Assembly: GCA_019311105.1 (NCBI GenBank)
Contig: JAFDDA010000033.1
Location: forward strand, 1 to 59,479
Direction: 5' to 3'
Length of the DNA stretch: 59,479 bases
Origin: Deltaproteobacteria bacterium
GTDB taxonomy: Bacteria; Myxococcota_A; UBA9160; JAFDDA01
Part shown: one piece after another, positions 1 through 8,322 of the stretch
How positions within the stretch are numbered: the first letter of the stretch is position 1
Layout: the number at the start of each line of letters is the position of its first letter
Notes under the pieces: model-generated
Seen by the model: the letters and a program-made list of their open reading frames with translations, nothing else
What the model was told of the DNA's origin: nothing
The model's database searches: none
Made by a program: the position numbers and the translations under genes

Positions 1-716
1 CGGCGGTCGACGCTGGCCATGAACTCGAGGCCGGGGTCGGCGAACCAGCAGGTCTCTTCGCCGAGGGCGTCGAGAGCGCGGCGGACGACGTCGCGCGGGT
101 CGACGGCCGGCGTCACCATGCGCTCGCGGTCGACACCGCTCTCGCCGAAGGCCGGCGTGTCCATGCTCGGCGCGACGACGGCCTGGGTCACGACGCCCGT
201 CTCGCGCAGCTCCCAACCGATGGCTTCGGCGAGATTCAGGACGAAGGCCTTCGACGCGCTGTAGAGGGCTACACCCGCCGTTCCCACGATGGCCGAGCCC
301 GAACTCGTGACGACGAAGCCGCCCCGGCCGCGCTGCACCATGGAGGGCAGCGCCCACTCGGCCATCTGCGCGGTGGCCGTGCAGTTCACCGCGAGGATCG
401 CGTCGCGCGATGCGGCGGGCATGTCGAGAAAGCGGCCGACGTAGCTGACCCCTGCGTTGGCGACGGCGAGGCCGACCTCGACATCGGCCACCGCGGCGTC
501 CACGCGTTCGAGCCAGTCGGGGTCGGTGAGGTCCGCCACCAAGGCGCGCGTCGGGCCGTCGAGCCCGGCGGCCACGGCCTCGACCTTGGGGTCGCGGTCC
601 ACCAGCAAGACCGAGAGACCGCGGGCGAGCAGCTCTTCGGCATACCCGAGGCCGACCCCCTGGGCCGCACCCGTCACCACCGCCCAAGGCCCAAAGCGAT
701 CGCTGAAGTCCGTCAT
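1..716 (-). CDS. Short-chain dehydrogenase/reductase, C-terminus cut by window edge
   Basis: The reading frame starts at an ATG at 716 and runs off the left edge, so about 238 residues are visible and the C-terminus is missing. It is a classical SDR. The nucleotide-binding motif TGAAQGVG is at residues 15-22, NAG at 87-89, a catalytic serine at about 139 and the YSASK active-site signature with Tyr152 and Lys156. SDRs are cytoplasmic NAD(P)-dependent oxidoreductases; the substrate cannot be read from the sequence. It lies 31 bp downstream of the GH3 gene on the same strand, so the two are probably co-transcribed. Confidence 0.9.
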   Translation of the reverse strand, partial: MTDFSDRFGPWAVVTGAAQGVGLGYAEELLARGLSVLLVDRDPKVEAVAAGLDGPTRALVADLTDPDWLERVDAAVADVEVGLAVANAGVSYVGRFLDMPAASRDAILAVNCTATAQMAEWALPSMVQRGRGGFVVTSSGSAIVGTAGVALYSASKAFVLNLAEAIGWELRETGVVTQAVVAPSMDTPAFGESGVDRERMVTPAVDPRDVVRRALDALGEETCWFADPGLEFMASVDR

Positions 717-747
717 GGGCGCGACGGTAGCCGAGCCGGCACCGGGT

Positions 748-2775
748 TCACCCGACGGGTTCGAAGGCGTCCTTGAGCAGCTCGAACTCACCCTCGAGCC
801 GGAGGTCGCGGGAGGAGGCGCCGACGTGCACGGTGTAGGCCCCCGCCTCGGCGCGCCAGCCCATGCGTTCTTCGTCGAACCACGCGAGGTCTCGCAGCGA
901 GATGCGGAGGTCGACCCGGGTGCTCTCGCCCGCGCGAAGCGCGTGTTTCGCGAACACCGCGAGCTCGCGCGGCGGACGCTCCACGGAGCTCTCGGGGTCG
1001 CCCAGGTAGAGCTGCGCCACCTCGGCACCGTCCCGAGAACCCGTGTTCGTGAGGATGAAGGAGACTCCGAGGGAGCCTTCGCCTTCCCAGCTGCGCGTCT
1101 CGACTTCCAGACCCGAGTACTCGAAGTCGGTGTAGGAAAGGCCGTGGCCGAAGGGGAAGAGCGGCTCCGTCCCCGCGCGGTCGAAGTGGCGGTAGCCAAC
1201 GAAGACGCCTTCGTCGTAGTGGACCTGCCGGCGATCGCCCGGGTAGGTGCGGTGCGATGCGTGGGCCGGCGAGTCCGCCAGGTGTCGCGGGAAGGAGACC
1301 GGGAGCTTGCCCGACGGGTTCACGTCCCCGGCGATTGCCCGGCCGATGGCGTGGCCGCCTTCCATGCCGGGATACCAGGCCATCAAGACGACCGGCGCCG
1401 AGGGCAGCCAGTCCATGGCGATCGGGCCGCCCGCGATGAGGACGACGACGGTCCGCGGGTTCGCCGCGGCGGTCTTGCGGATCAGGTCGGCTTGTTTCCT
1501 CGGGAGTTCGAGGCTCTTGCGATCGGCGACCTCGGAATCCTGCCCGGGTCGGTGGCTCAGGCCGACGCAGACGATGGCGACGTCGGCTTCGGCCGGGTCG
1601 GAGACGATCTGGGCGCGGCCGCGCAGCGCAGCCTCGATCCCGCGGCGGGGTGTCACCTCGCGGCGCGGCCAGACGCCGGAGCTTCCACCCCAGAGCGGCA
1701 GGCAGTTTCGCGCGCCCGCTTTGGGGCCGACTACGGCGACCTTCCGCACGGAGCTGAAGTCGAGCGGAAGCAGGTCGTCCTCGTTGCGCAGGAGCGTCAG
1801 GCCGGCCTCGGCCATTTCGCGCGCGAGGTCCTCGTGCTCGGGGCGCCCGATGCGTCCGCGCACCCGCTTTGCCGGGGCATCCACGTGGCCGGTCAAGAAC
1901 ATCACGCGCAGGAGGCCCGTGAGTGCGCGGTCGAGATCGGCTTCCTCGAAGCGGCCGGCTTCGAGTTCGGCGCGCAGATTCTTCTCGCGATAGCGCGAGC
2001 CGCGCCCCGGCATCTCGAGGCCAAGGCCGGCCTTCAGGCAGGCCTCGCCGCTGGTCGCGCGGCGCACGGCGAACCAGTCCGAGACGACGAACCCCCGGAA
2101 GCCCCACTCGTCGCGCAGGACGTCGGAGAGAAGCTCCCGGTGTTCGCACGCGGCGGGCCCGTTGACGGCGTTGTAGGCCGCCATCAGCGACCAGGCGTCG
2201 GCCTCTCGCACGCTGGCCTCGAAGGCGGGCAAGTAGAGCTCGCGCAATGCGCGCTGGCTCACCCGCGCATCGATGCGCATGCGGTCGGTCTCCTGGTTGT
2301 TCGCGGCGTAGTGCTTCACGCAGGCCGCGACGCCCTCGCCCTGGATGCCTTCGACGCAGGCCACGGCCAGGCGCGCGTTCAGGTGGGGATCTTCCGTGAA
2401 GTATTCGAAGGTGCGGCCATTCAGTGGCGTGCGGCACAGGTTCACCGCCGGGCCGAGGACCATGCTGCAGCCGGCGGCGCGCGTTTCGCGGCCGAGGGCC
2501 TGGCCGAAGCGGCGTGCGAGGTCCGGGTCGAAGCTCGCGCCGAGGGCGATGCCGGACGGGAACGCCGTCCCGCGCTTGCGCGTCGAGTGGAAGGCGACGC
2601 CACGCGGCCCGTCGGTCACCCGGAACGCGGCCAGGCCCACGCGCGGCACCGGCTTGGTCTCCCAGAAGTTCCGCCCCGCGCAGAGCGAGAGCTTCTCGGC
2701 CACGGTCAGCTCGCTGAGCAGGGCACGGACGCGGTCTTCGAGGGGGAGGGTGGTGTCGCGAAAGTCGAGGGACAT
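748..2775 (-). CDS. GH3-family beta-glucosidase/glycoside hydrolase
   Basis: A 675-residue glycoside hydrolase of family 3. The N-terminal barrel carries the substrate-binding stretch KHYAANNQE and the nucleophile region GFVVSDW, with the Asp at about residue 233. An alpha/beta sandwich follows, then a C-terminal fibronectin-III-like domain introduced by GHGLSYTDFEYS. GH3 enzymes hydrolyse terminal beta-linked sugars with retention. No clear signal peptide is seen, which suggests cytoplasmic action on imported oligosaccharides or glycosides. I chose the ATG at 2775 because MSLDFRD begins the family-like N-terminus; an in-frame GTG at 2799 would add 8 residues and lies inside the 32-bp tandem repeat upstream. 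It probably forms an operon with the downstream SDR. Confidence 0.92.
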   Translation of the reverse strand: MSLDFRDTTLPLEDRVRALLSELTVAEKLSLCAGRNFWETKPVPRVGLAAFRVTDGPRGVAFHSTRKRGTAFPSGIALGASFDPDLARRFGQALGRETRAAGCSMVLGPAVNLCRTPLNGRTFEYFTEDPHLNARLAVACVEGIQGEGVAACVKHYAANNQETDRMRIDARVSQRALRELYLPAFEASVREADAWSLMAAYNAVNGPAACEHRELLSDVLRDEWGFRGFVVSDWFAVRRATSGEACLKAGLGLEMPGRGSRYREKNLRAELEAGRFEEADLDRALTGLLRVMFLTGHVDAPAKRVRGRIGRPEHEDLAREMAEAGLTLLRNEDDLLPLDFSSVRKVAVVGPKAGARNCLPLWGGSSGVWPRREVTPRRGIEAALRGRAQIVSDPAEADVAIVCVGLSHRPGQDSEVADRKSLELPRKQADLIRKTAAANPRTVVVLIAGGPIAMDWLPSAPVVLMAWYPGMEGGHAIGRAIAGDVNPSGKLPVSFPRHLADSPAHASHRTYPGDRRQVHYDEGVFVGYRHFDRAGTEPLFPFGHGLSYTDFEYSGLEVETRSWEGEGSLGVSFILTNTGSRDGAEVAQLYLGDPESSVERPPRELAVFAKHALRAGESTRVDLRISLRDLAWFDEERMGWRAEAGAYTVHVGASSRDLRLEGEFELLKDAFEPVG

Positions 2776-2785
2776 GGCGTGCCAT

Positions 2786-2849
2786 TCTACACGCGGCACA
2801 CCCTCCGCGTATGCCCGTCTACACGTGGCACACCCTCCGCGTATGCCCG
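2786..2849. repeat. Tandem duplication, 2 x 32 bp, between GH3 and P450 start sites
   Basis: Units 2786-2817 and 2818-2849 differ at one base. The repeat lies between two divergent genes. On the plus strand an ATG at 2811 inside the repeat opens a 23-codon frame (starting MPVYTWH) whose TGA at 2880-2882 overlaps the GTG start of the P450 gene. On the minus strand the repeat doubles a GTG (2831 and 2799) upstream of the GH3 start. The repeat and overlap are seen directly; any translation of these short frames is inference. Confidence 0.9.
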
Positions 2850-2878
2850 TCCGAAGGGCTTCCTGCTAGCGTCGAGGC

Positions 2879-4057
2879 GTGAGCCCGCGCCCCCCGTCGT
2901 TCGAATACGACCCCTTCTCCTACGAGATCCACGAGGATCCCTACCCGACCTACACCCGCCTGCGGGAAGAGGCGCCGGCCTACTACAACGAGAAGCGGGA
3001 CTTCTGGGCGCTCTCGCGTTTCGAGGACGTGTGGGCAGCCTTCGCCGACTGGCAGACCTTCTCGTCCGCGGGCGGCGTCTCGCTCGAAGACACGGCGGCC
3101 ATCAGCCCGGACATGGTCATCACCATGGACCCACCGCGGCAGACGAAGATCCGCGGGCTCGTGGCACGTGCGCTGACACCGCGGCGTGTGGCTCGGCTCG
3201 AGCCGAAGGTCCGCGAGATCGTGACGTGTCACGTCGACCGCCTCGCCGAGGTGGGCCAGGCGGACCTCATCACCGACCTCGGTCAGCTCCTACCCATGGA
3301 GGTGATCGCTGCCTTCGTCGGTGTCCCCGAAGAGGATCACACCCAGATTCGCACCTGGACGGAAGAGATGCTCCACCGCGAGCCCGGCTCATCGGACGTC
3401 CCCGAGGCCGGCGTGAAGGCGTTCCTGGCCCTCGATGACTACTTCCGTCGCGACCTCGGCCGCCGTCGCGAGAACCCGGGCGACGATCTGGTGAGCGGCC
3501 TGCTCGACGCGGAGATCGACGGCGAGCGGCTGAGCGATGGCGAGATCGTGGGCTTCCTCTTCCTGCTCGCCCTGGCGGGCGCGGAGACGACCACGAAGCT
3601 GATCGGGAACATGGCCGTCAACCTGAGTCGCTTCCCCGATCAGAGGGCGAAGCTGTTGGCGGACGAGAGCCTGATGCCGAGCGCCGTGGAAGAGGCGCTC
3701 CGCTTCGACACCTCGACGCAGTTGATGTGTCGCACGCTCACGCGCGACGTCGAGATGCACGGGTGCACGATGCCCGCCGGCAAGAAGGTCGCGCTGATCA
3801 TCGCCGCCGGGAATCACGACCCGCGCGAGTTCGAGCGGGCCGAGGTCTTCGACATCGAGCGAAAGATCCAGCGGATCCTGAGCTTCGGCCACGGGTCACA
3901 CTTCTGTGTTGGCGCTTCCCTGGCACGTCTCGAGACCCGGGTCACGTTCGAGGAGTTGCACCGCCGGCTCCCGGGGTACGAGGTCGACCGCGGCGCCTGC
4001 GTCCGGGTCCACAACACGAACGTGCGGGGCTTCTCGTCGATCCCGATCCGCTGGTGA
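2879..4057 (+). CDS. Cytochrome P450
   Basis: A 392-residue soluble bacterial P450. The I-helix oxygen-activation motif AGAETTT is at residues 233-239, the ExxR pair is E272-R275, and the haem-binding loop FGHGSHFCVG has its proximal cysteine at 343. There is no membrane anchor, so it should use ferredoxin-type partners; no ferredoxin or reductase gene lies next to it. The GTG start at 2879 follows from the family-like N-terminus (FEYDPFSYEIHEDPYP). The substrate is unknown. It stands alone on the plus strand, divergent from the GH3 gene and followed by a tandem repeat. Confidence 0.96.
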   Translation: MSPRPPSFEYDPFSYEIHEDPYPTYTRLREEAPAYYNEKRDFWALSRFEDVWAAFADWQTFSSAGGVSLEDTAAISPDMVITMDPPRQTKIRGLVARALTPRRVARLEPKVREIVTCHVDRLAEVGQADLITDLGQLLPMEVIAAFVGVPEEDHTQIRTWTEEMLHREPGSSDVPEAGVKAFLALDDYFRRDLGRRRENPGDDLVSGLLDAEIDGERLSDGEIVGFLFLLALAGAETTTKLIGNMAVNLSRFPDQRAKLLADESLMPSAVEEALRFDTSTQLMCRTLTRDVEMHGCTMPAGKKVALIIAAGNHDPREFERAEVFDIERKIQRILSFGHGSHFCVGASLARLETRVTFEELHRRLPGYEVDRGACVRVHNTNVRGFSSIPIRW

Positions 4058-4077
4058 TGCCTCCGCCTCGATAGGTG

Positions 4078-4141
4078 GTGGATCTCTTCTCGTTCGAGAT
4101 GCCCTGAGTCGTGGATCTCTTCTCGTTCGAGATGCTCTGAG
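4078..4141 (+). repeat. Tandem duplication (33-bp period) downstream of the P450 stop
   Basis: Copies begin at 4078 and 4111 and match at 30 of 31 aligned bases. Each contains a GTG-initiated short frame of nine codons ending in TGA: MDLFSFEMP (stop 4102-4104) and MDLFSFEML (stop 4138-4140). Each copy also holds a small inverted repeat, ATCTC and GAGAT nine bases apart. The P450 stop, an ATG overlapping it (MPPPR, stop at 4072-4074) and the two repeat frames form a chain of short frames. The next gene is convergent, so no downstream gene on this strand explains the arrangement. No function is established. Confidence 0.88.
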
Positions 4142-4152
4142 GGCGCGCGCGG

Positions 4153-5508
4153 CTAGCGCGCCCTGCTGGGCGCCGCGGGGCCGGGCGAGCCGCTGGCGAG
4201 TCCGACGTCGAGTTTCTTGCGCTGGAGATCCCCGAGACCGATCTCGAGTTCCTTGCGTTGGTCGTTCAACGTGAGTTCCAGGCTTCGTTGCTGCCCGGAT
4301 CGGCCGAGCTCGAGCTCACGCCGCGTCGAGGGCCAGGGCACGGGCGGCATCTGGATCCGCGGAGCCTCATAGACTGTGAAGCTCCCCGGCGCGTAGTGGA
4401 CCGAGCGCATCACCTCGGCGTTGCGATTGCCCGCTACGGCCCGGATGAAGATCCGGTTCTTGCCCGGCTGGAGCGGGACGATCCCACCGAAGATGCCGTC
4501 GTCGGCAACGTGGAGGTCGATGGCGTTGGCACGCAGCGTCGCGTTCCGAACCAGCAGCTCCCCGCCGACCCCGGTGAACTTCACGGTGGAGGTCACGGCC
4601 TCGGCGAGCTGGCTCGGCTGCCGGACGGGCGTGTAGACGCCGTCGGTTCGGCGGGCGATCTCGGTCGCGGCGATCGGGCGCCTCAGGGCTTCGGGGCCGA
4701 TCGCGAAGGAGAAGATGCGGACCCCCGCGGCGGCGGCGCGGTCGGCGGCGTCGAACACCGCGCGCTCGTTCTCCGAACTCTCCGCATAGGGAAGGGTGGG
4801 CGTCCCATCCGTGAAGAAGACGATGACCTTCGCGGCCGCGGCATCCGGCTGGGAAACCCCGGCGCCCGTGAGTTCGGCCACCGCGCGGTCGACCCCCGCG
4901 GCCATGTCCGTGCGCCCGGCGGCGCCGCGCTGGATGACCCGTTGCAGCCCTGCGTCGACCGCCTCGAGCCGGCCGGTCAGCGGCACCTCGACCCGGGTGT
5001 TCGCGGCGCGGTCATAGGCAGCGTCGTCCTGGCCACCGGCGAAGGTGACGACGCCGACGCGTGTATCCCGCGGGTCGAGTTCGCGGAGCAGCGTCTCGAC
5101 GGATCGGACTTCGTGGTCGAGGACCGACGGCGGCTTCTTCCAGGGGTCGAAGCGTCCACGATGTCGATCGCGCACACGGTTGCGGAGTTCCGCGTAGCGA
5201 GCGGTCGACTCCGAGGTGTCGATCAGGGCGATGGCGTCCACGCGCCCGACCCGGCCCAGGGTGTCGAGACGACCCCACAGGTGGGCGATCGGTTCGTGGA
5301 CGAAGATGGTGCCGTCTTCGGGGGTTTCGAGATCGATGACGACGCTGCCCGGAGGGCCGGCGATGATCGGCGCCAACGCTTCCTGCGCCGCGCGAGCGGG
5401 CTCCATCTCGATCAAGGTTCGGTCTTCTTCAGACTCTGCCGCGCGAGCGACGAGGGTCGCCGCGAGGCAGAGGACGACCGCCATACGGGGGTGGCTGCGG
5501 TTCCTCAT
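4153..5508 (-). CDS. Secreted von Willebrand factor A domain protein
   Basis: A 451-residue protein with an N-terminal signal peptide (hydrophobic MAVVLCLAATLVARA, cleavage near residue 24). A VWA domain spans roughly residues 90-310. Its metal-ion-dependent adhesion site is intact: DTSES at residues 97-101 and a later TDGTP loop. The remainder is beta-rich with no recognised domain. The last 50 residues contain three to four degenerate copies of a 10-12 residue unit (RRELELG, QRSLELTL, QRKELEIGL, QRKKLDVGL). VWA proteins bind protein partners; here the location is probably periplasmic or on the cell surface. It is monocistronic. The minus-strand hexamer TAGAAT at 5518-5523 sits so close to the ATG that a near-leaderless transcript is possible. 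Confidence 0.85.
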   Translation of the reverse strand: MRNRSHPRMAVVLCLAATLVARAAESEEDRTLIEMEPARAAQEALAPIIAGPPGSVVIDLETPEDGTIFVHEPIAHLWGRLDTLGRVGRVDAIALIDTSESTARYAELRNRVRDRHRGRFDPWKKPPSVLDHEVRSVETLLRELDPRDTRVGVVTFAGGQDDAAYDRAANTRVEVPLTGRLEAVDAGLQRVIQRGAAGRTDMAAGVDRAVAELTGAGVSQPDAAAAKVIVFFTDGTPTLPYAESSENERAVFDAADRAAAAGVRIFSFAIGPEALRRPIAATEIARRTDGVYTPVRQPSQLAEAVTSTVKFTGVGGELLVRNATLRANAIDLHVADDGIFGGIVPLQPGKNRIFIRAVAGNRNAEVMRSVHYAPGSFTVYEAPRIQMPPVPWPSTRRELELGRSGQQRSLELTLNDQRKELEIGLGDLQRKKLDVGLASGSPGPAAPSRAR

Positions 5509-5517
5509 GACGGCCCG

Positions 5518-5523
5518 ATTCTA
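5518..5523 (-). promoter_or_regulatory. Possible -10 element for the VWA gene
   Basis: Read on the minus strand the hexamer is TAGAAT, five of six matches to the sigma-70 -10 consensus, ending about 10 nt before the ATG at 5508. I find no good -35 at 16-18 bp spacing, so the call is weak. If correct, the leader would be only a few bases long. Confidence 0.3.
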
Positions 5524-5621
5524 GCGAGAGCGAATGCCGAGAATCGTCACCGGCAAGTCGTTTGCAACTGGATGTCGAGAGACACCGAGAAGTGTAGGTC
5601 GATCACACGCCGAAGTTCTAG

Positions 5622-6005
5622 GCGGACTTCGGCAGGTCGTGCGCGTGGAGCGCGGCCGTCGACGAGGACTACAGCCTCGGGATCGTGGCGATGCTCTCGA
5701 ACCTCGGCAGCCCGGCGGTGAGCCGCGCCCTGACGGCGACGGCCGCGTTCCTGCTGCTCACGTGGCTGATCACGTCCCTTGACTCGGCGACGCTCGTGCT
5801 GTGTCACCTGGTCGGCGCAGAGGAAGCGACGCCTGCGAAGACCTTCTGGGGCCTGGCGTTGGCGGCCACGACCGCAGCCCTCCTGCTGGTCGGCGGCCTC
5901 GACGCACTCCAAGCCGCCTCCGTCGTCGTGGGCCTGCCGCTCGCCGTGATCCTGCTCTTCCTGGGCGGCGGCCTGCTGCGAGAGCTCTTCGCCCACCGAC
6001 TCTAG
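5622..6005 (+). pseudogene. Truncated BCCT-family transporter, last two membrane segments only
   Basis: The frame from 5622 to 6005 matches the C-terminal part of betaine/choline/carnitine (BCCT) transporters. It has VDEDYSLGIVAMLSN, then the transmembrane signature LLTWLITSLDSATLVL (the family usually reads FFVTSSDS), then FWGLALAATTAALLLVGG and LDALQAASVVVGLPLAVILL. About ten upstream helices are missing, and an in-frame TAG at 5619-5621 precedes the homologous region, so this is a remnant. A GTG at 5685 could still give a 106-residue two-helix protein. Its TAG abuts the stop of the convergent VOC gene. An imperfect hairpin (8-bp arms, 5609-5616 and 5626-5633) marks the truncation boundary. 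The BCCT assignment is by recalled family pattern, not by search. Confidence 0.7.
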
Positions 6006-6389
6006 CTAGCCGTCCTTGCTGTGACAGACGGCCTGGATCTTGTTCCCGTCCGGGTCGCGGACGTATGCGCCGTAGTAGTTCGGGTGGTAGTGGGGCCGGA
6101 GGCCTGGCGCGCCCTCGTCGCTGCCGCCGTGGGCGAGGGCCATGGCATGGAACGCGTCGACGACCGCGCGACTCTTCACCAAGAAGGCCGCGTGCACGCC
6201 GTTGCCCGGCTGGGCCGGCTTCTCGTCGAAAGGCGGGAGGACGAAGAGCTTCGGTCCCGTCGGCGTGCCGAAAGCAACGATGGCTTCGGCCTTGAACATC
6301 ACGGGGTGCCCGAGCAGCTCCATGATCGGGTCGTAGAACGCGATGGCCTTCTCGAAGTCGTTGGTGCCGAGGGTGATGTGGCTGTACAT
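6006..6389 (-). CDS. VOC-superfamily (glyoxalase/bleomycin resistance-like) protein
   Basis: A 127-residue single VOC module beginning MYSHITLGTNDFEKAIAFY and ending PDGNKIQAVCH, with the paired beta-alpha-beta-beta-beta units typical of the family. The ATG at 6389 starts exactly at the domain; an upstream frame to 6494 adds 35 residues of low-complexity sequence and is unlikely. Members are metal-dependent lyases, isomerases or dioxygenases, or binding proteins; the specific reaction is unknown. This version resembles small stand-alone proteins annotated as lactoylglutathione lyase-like. It converges on the BCCT remnant with no gap. Confidence 0.85.
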   Translation of the reverse strand: MYSHITLGTNDFEKAIAFYDPIMELLGHPVMFKAEAIVAFGTPTGPKLFVLPPFDEKPAQPGNGVHAAFLVKSRAVVDAFHAMALAHGGSDEGAPGLRPHYHPNYYGAYVRDPDGNKIQAVCHSKDG

Positions 6390-6535
6390 GGCGGTCTCCC
6401 GTGCGAGCGCGGAGCCTGAGCCTACCAGCCGCGTTTCGGGGCGGCGATACGGCGCCGCGGCCCCATGGACGGCGGCGCTTTCGGCCGTCGCCACGCTGCG
6501 GCACTCTCCCCGACGAACTCAACCAGGAGCCGCTC

Positions 6536-6973
6536 TTGAGTCGCCTGCGTTCGATCGCGTTCGTTCTCCTCGTCCTGTCCTTTCTCGTTCCCAGTGCGCC
6601 CCGCGCGGACGACATGGAGCCCGTGCGGCGTCGCTTCACGCGCGTGCCGGCGCCCGACGGCATCCAGATCCGCCGCTACAACAAGACCGACGGCGAGAGC
6701 CCCGGAAAGAAGGATCGCGTCCTCGTGCACTATCGCGGCACGCTCGACAACGGCGATGTCTTCGACAGCAGTTTCGAGCGGCGTCGGCCGGTCCAGTTCA
6801 GTCTCGAGAAGGTGATCCCCTGTTGGAAGGTGGCGCTGCAGCGGCTGCACGTGGGCGAGAAAGCCCAGATCATCTGCCCTGCTGCGGTCGGGTACGGCGC
6901 CAAGGGCTCCCCGCCCGACATCCCCGGGTTCGCTCGCCTGACCTTCGAAGTCGAACTGATCGATATCCTCTAG
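6536..6973 (+). CDS. FKBP-type peptidyl-prolyl cis-trans isomerase, exported
   Basis: A 145-residue protein. A signal peptide (LRSIAFVLLVLSFLVPSAPRA) is followed by one FKBP domain with the conserved VLVHYRGTLDNGDVFDSS and QIICPAAVGYGAKG stretches. It should catalyse proline isomerisation during protein folding in the periplasm. I chose the TTG at 6536 because it directly precedes the signal peptide and has an AGGAG six bases upstream; the frame is open further upstream but without any signal. Its TAG overlaps the GTG of the next gene (TAGTG), so the two are probably translationally coupled. Confidence 0.9.
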   Translation: MSRLRSIAFVLLVLSFLVPSAPRADDMEPVRRRFTRVPAPDGIQIRRYNKTDGESPGKKDRVLVHYRGTLDNGDVFDSSFERRRPVQFSLEKVIPCWKVALQRLHVGEKAQIICPAAVGYGAKGSPPDIPGFARLTFEVELIDIL

Positions 6974-8322
6974 TGCCTGCGGACGCGCCGGCGCGCTACC
7001 GGCTCTTCTCCTGGGAGCACAGCTACTTCTCGGGAAAGGCGCGTGCGTACCTTCGCTACAAGGCGCAGGCCGGCGGGCTCGACTACGAGGATGTACTCGC
7101 GACCCAGGAATTGATCATGGGCCTGCTCATGCCCGCCACCGGGACCGGTGCGGTGCCGCAGTTGCAACTCCCCGATGGACGCATCATCCAGGACACGAGT
7201 GAGATCCTCGACGTCGTCGAAGCGGCTCACCCCGATCCGCCCGTAGCGCCCACTGCGGCGGGGGGCCCGCGGCAGCGCCTCGTGTCCTACCTGATCGAGC
7301 TGCTCGCCGACGAGTGGATGCTCGTCTACGCCTTCTGGGAGCGCTGGCTCGGCAGCTATGACGACGCCGAGCCGAGCCACGCCGCGTTCAATGAGCAGCA
7401 GTGGGGTGTGATCTTCGCGCCGGACGCGACGGGCCTCGAACGGCGCAAGGCGGGACGCGCCTTCTTCGAGGTGGCCTTCAACATCGCGGCGGCACGCAGC
7501 GAGCCGCGCGGTGTCTATCAAGGGCTGGTCGACCTCGGCGTCGATGCGAACACCGGCCCGGCCTGGAAGGCGGGCAACGATCGGTTGCTCGCTGCCCTCG
7601 AAGCCCACTTCTCGGCCCACGACTTCGTGCTCGGCGGGCTGCCGTCCCTCGCTGACTTCGGGCTGCTGGCGCCCCTCTATGCCCACCTCTTCCGCGACCC
7701 GGTGGCGAGCTTCGACCTCTGCACGCGCTTCCCGCTGGTGGCCGAGTGGGTCGAGCGCACGAACGGGACGAACGCGCTGAACGCGCGCAGCTACGGGCAG
7801 CAGCTCTACAGCCTGGGAGAGGGCGGCCGACTCGTGGGCCGGCCGGCCACGAGCGACGGCGGTGCGTGGCTCCCGGGCGACGAGATTCCGGACACGCTGC
7901 TGCCCATCCTCGCGATCTTCTTCGAGGAGATGTGGCCCGTGCTGGTGAGCAGCATGGAACGCCTCACCGCCCACATCGCGAGCGATGCCCACACGCCAGG
8001 GGGCGAGATCCCGGGGAAGTCCTTCACGGTGACCCCGGGCTTCGACGCGCTTCAGCAGGGGGACGGCGTGCTGTGCCACGACTTCACGGTCGGCGGCGTG
8101 GCGGGGCGGCGCATGGTCGTGCCCTACCAGGTTTGGATGTTGCAGCGGGTGGCGACGGAGCTGCAGGCTTCTCGTGCAGCGCCCGGGGGCGAGGACGCCG
8201 TCACTGCGCTGCTCTCCGGGTTCCCACGTGGCTCCGAGCTCCTCGAACTCGACGCGCTTCTCGCGGGCTGCAAGCTGCGCAAGGAAGGCGGGCGGTTGTT
8301 CTCGCTGGAGGCGGCGGGCTAG
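6973..8322 (+). CDS. Glutathione S-transferase-like protein
   Basis: A 449-residue protein. Its N-terminus resembles a GST thioredoxin-fold domain (LFSWEHSYFSGKARAYLRYK, then VPQLQLPDGRIIQDTSEILDVVE). An all-helical GST C-terminal region follows, with GGLPSLADFGLLAPLYAHL. The last ~190 residues are an extra domain I do not recognise. Such long GST-like proteins are common in high-GC environmental bacteria; substrate and glutathione dependence are unknown. The GTG start overlaps the FKBP stop by one base. The 3' end, including the stop codon, is duplicated 31 bp downstream. Confidence 0.75.
   Translation: MPADAPARYRLFSWEHSYFSGKARAYLRYKAQAGGLDYEDVLATQELIMGLLMPATGTGAVPQLQLPDGRIIQDTSEILDVVEAAHPDPPVAPTAAGGPRQRLVSYLIELLADEWMLVYAFWERWLGSYDDAEPSHAAFNEQQWGVIFAPDATGLERRKAGRAFFEVAFNIAAARSEPRGVYQGLVDLGVDANTGPAWKAGNDRLLAALEAHFSAHDFVLGGLPSLADFGLLAPLYAHLFRDPVASFDLCTRFPLVAEWVERTNGTNALNARSYGQQLYSLGEGGRLVGRPATSDGGAWLPGDEIPDTLLPILAIFFEEMWPVLVSSMERLTAHIASDAHTPGGEIPGKSFTVTPGFDALQQGDGVLCHDFTVGGVAGRRMVVPYQVWMLQRVATELQASRAAPGGEDAVTALLSGFPRGSELLELDALLAGCKLRKEGGRLFSLEAAG

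Noticed and set aside
457-3438. 993-codon open frame on the plus strand opposite the SDR and GH3 genes
   Set aside because: It has no family motifs and is rich in Arg, Ala and Gly, as expected from the antisense of GC-rich coding DNA. The minus-strand SDR and GH3 genes are clearly real.
5609-5633. 8-bp inverted repeat as a transcription terminator
   Set aside because: No T-run follows, and no complete gene ends there. It is kept only as a boundary note for the BCCT remnant.
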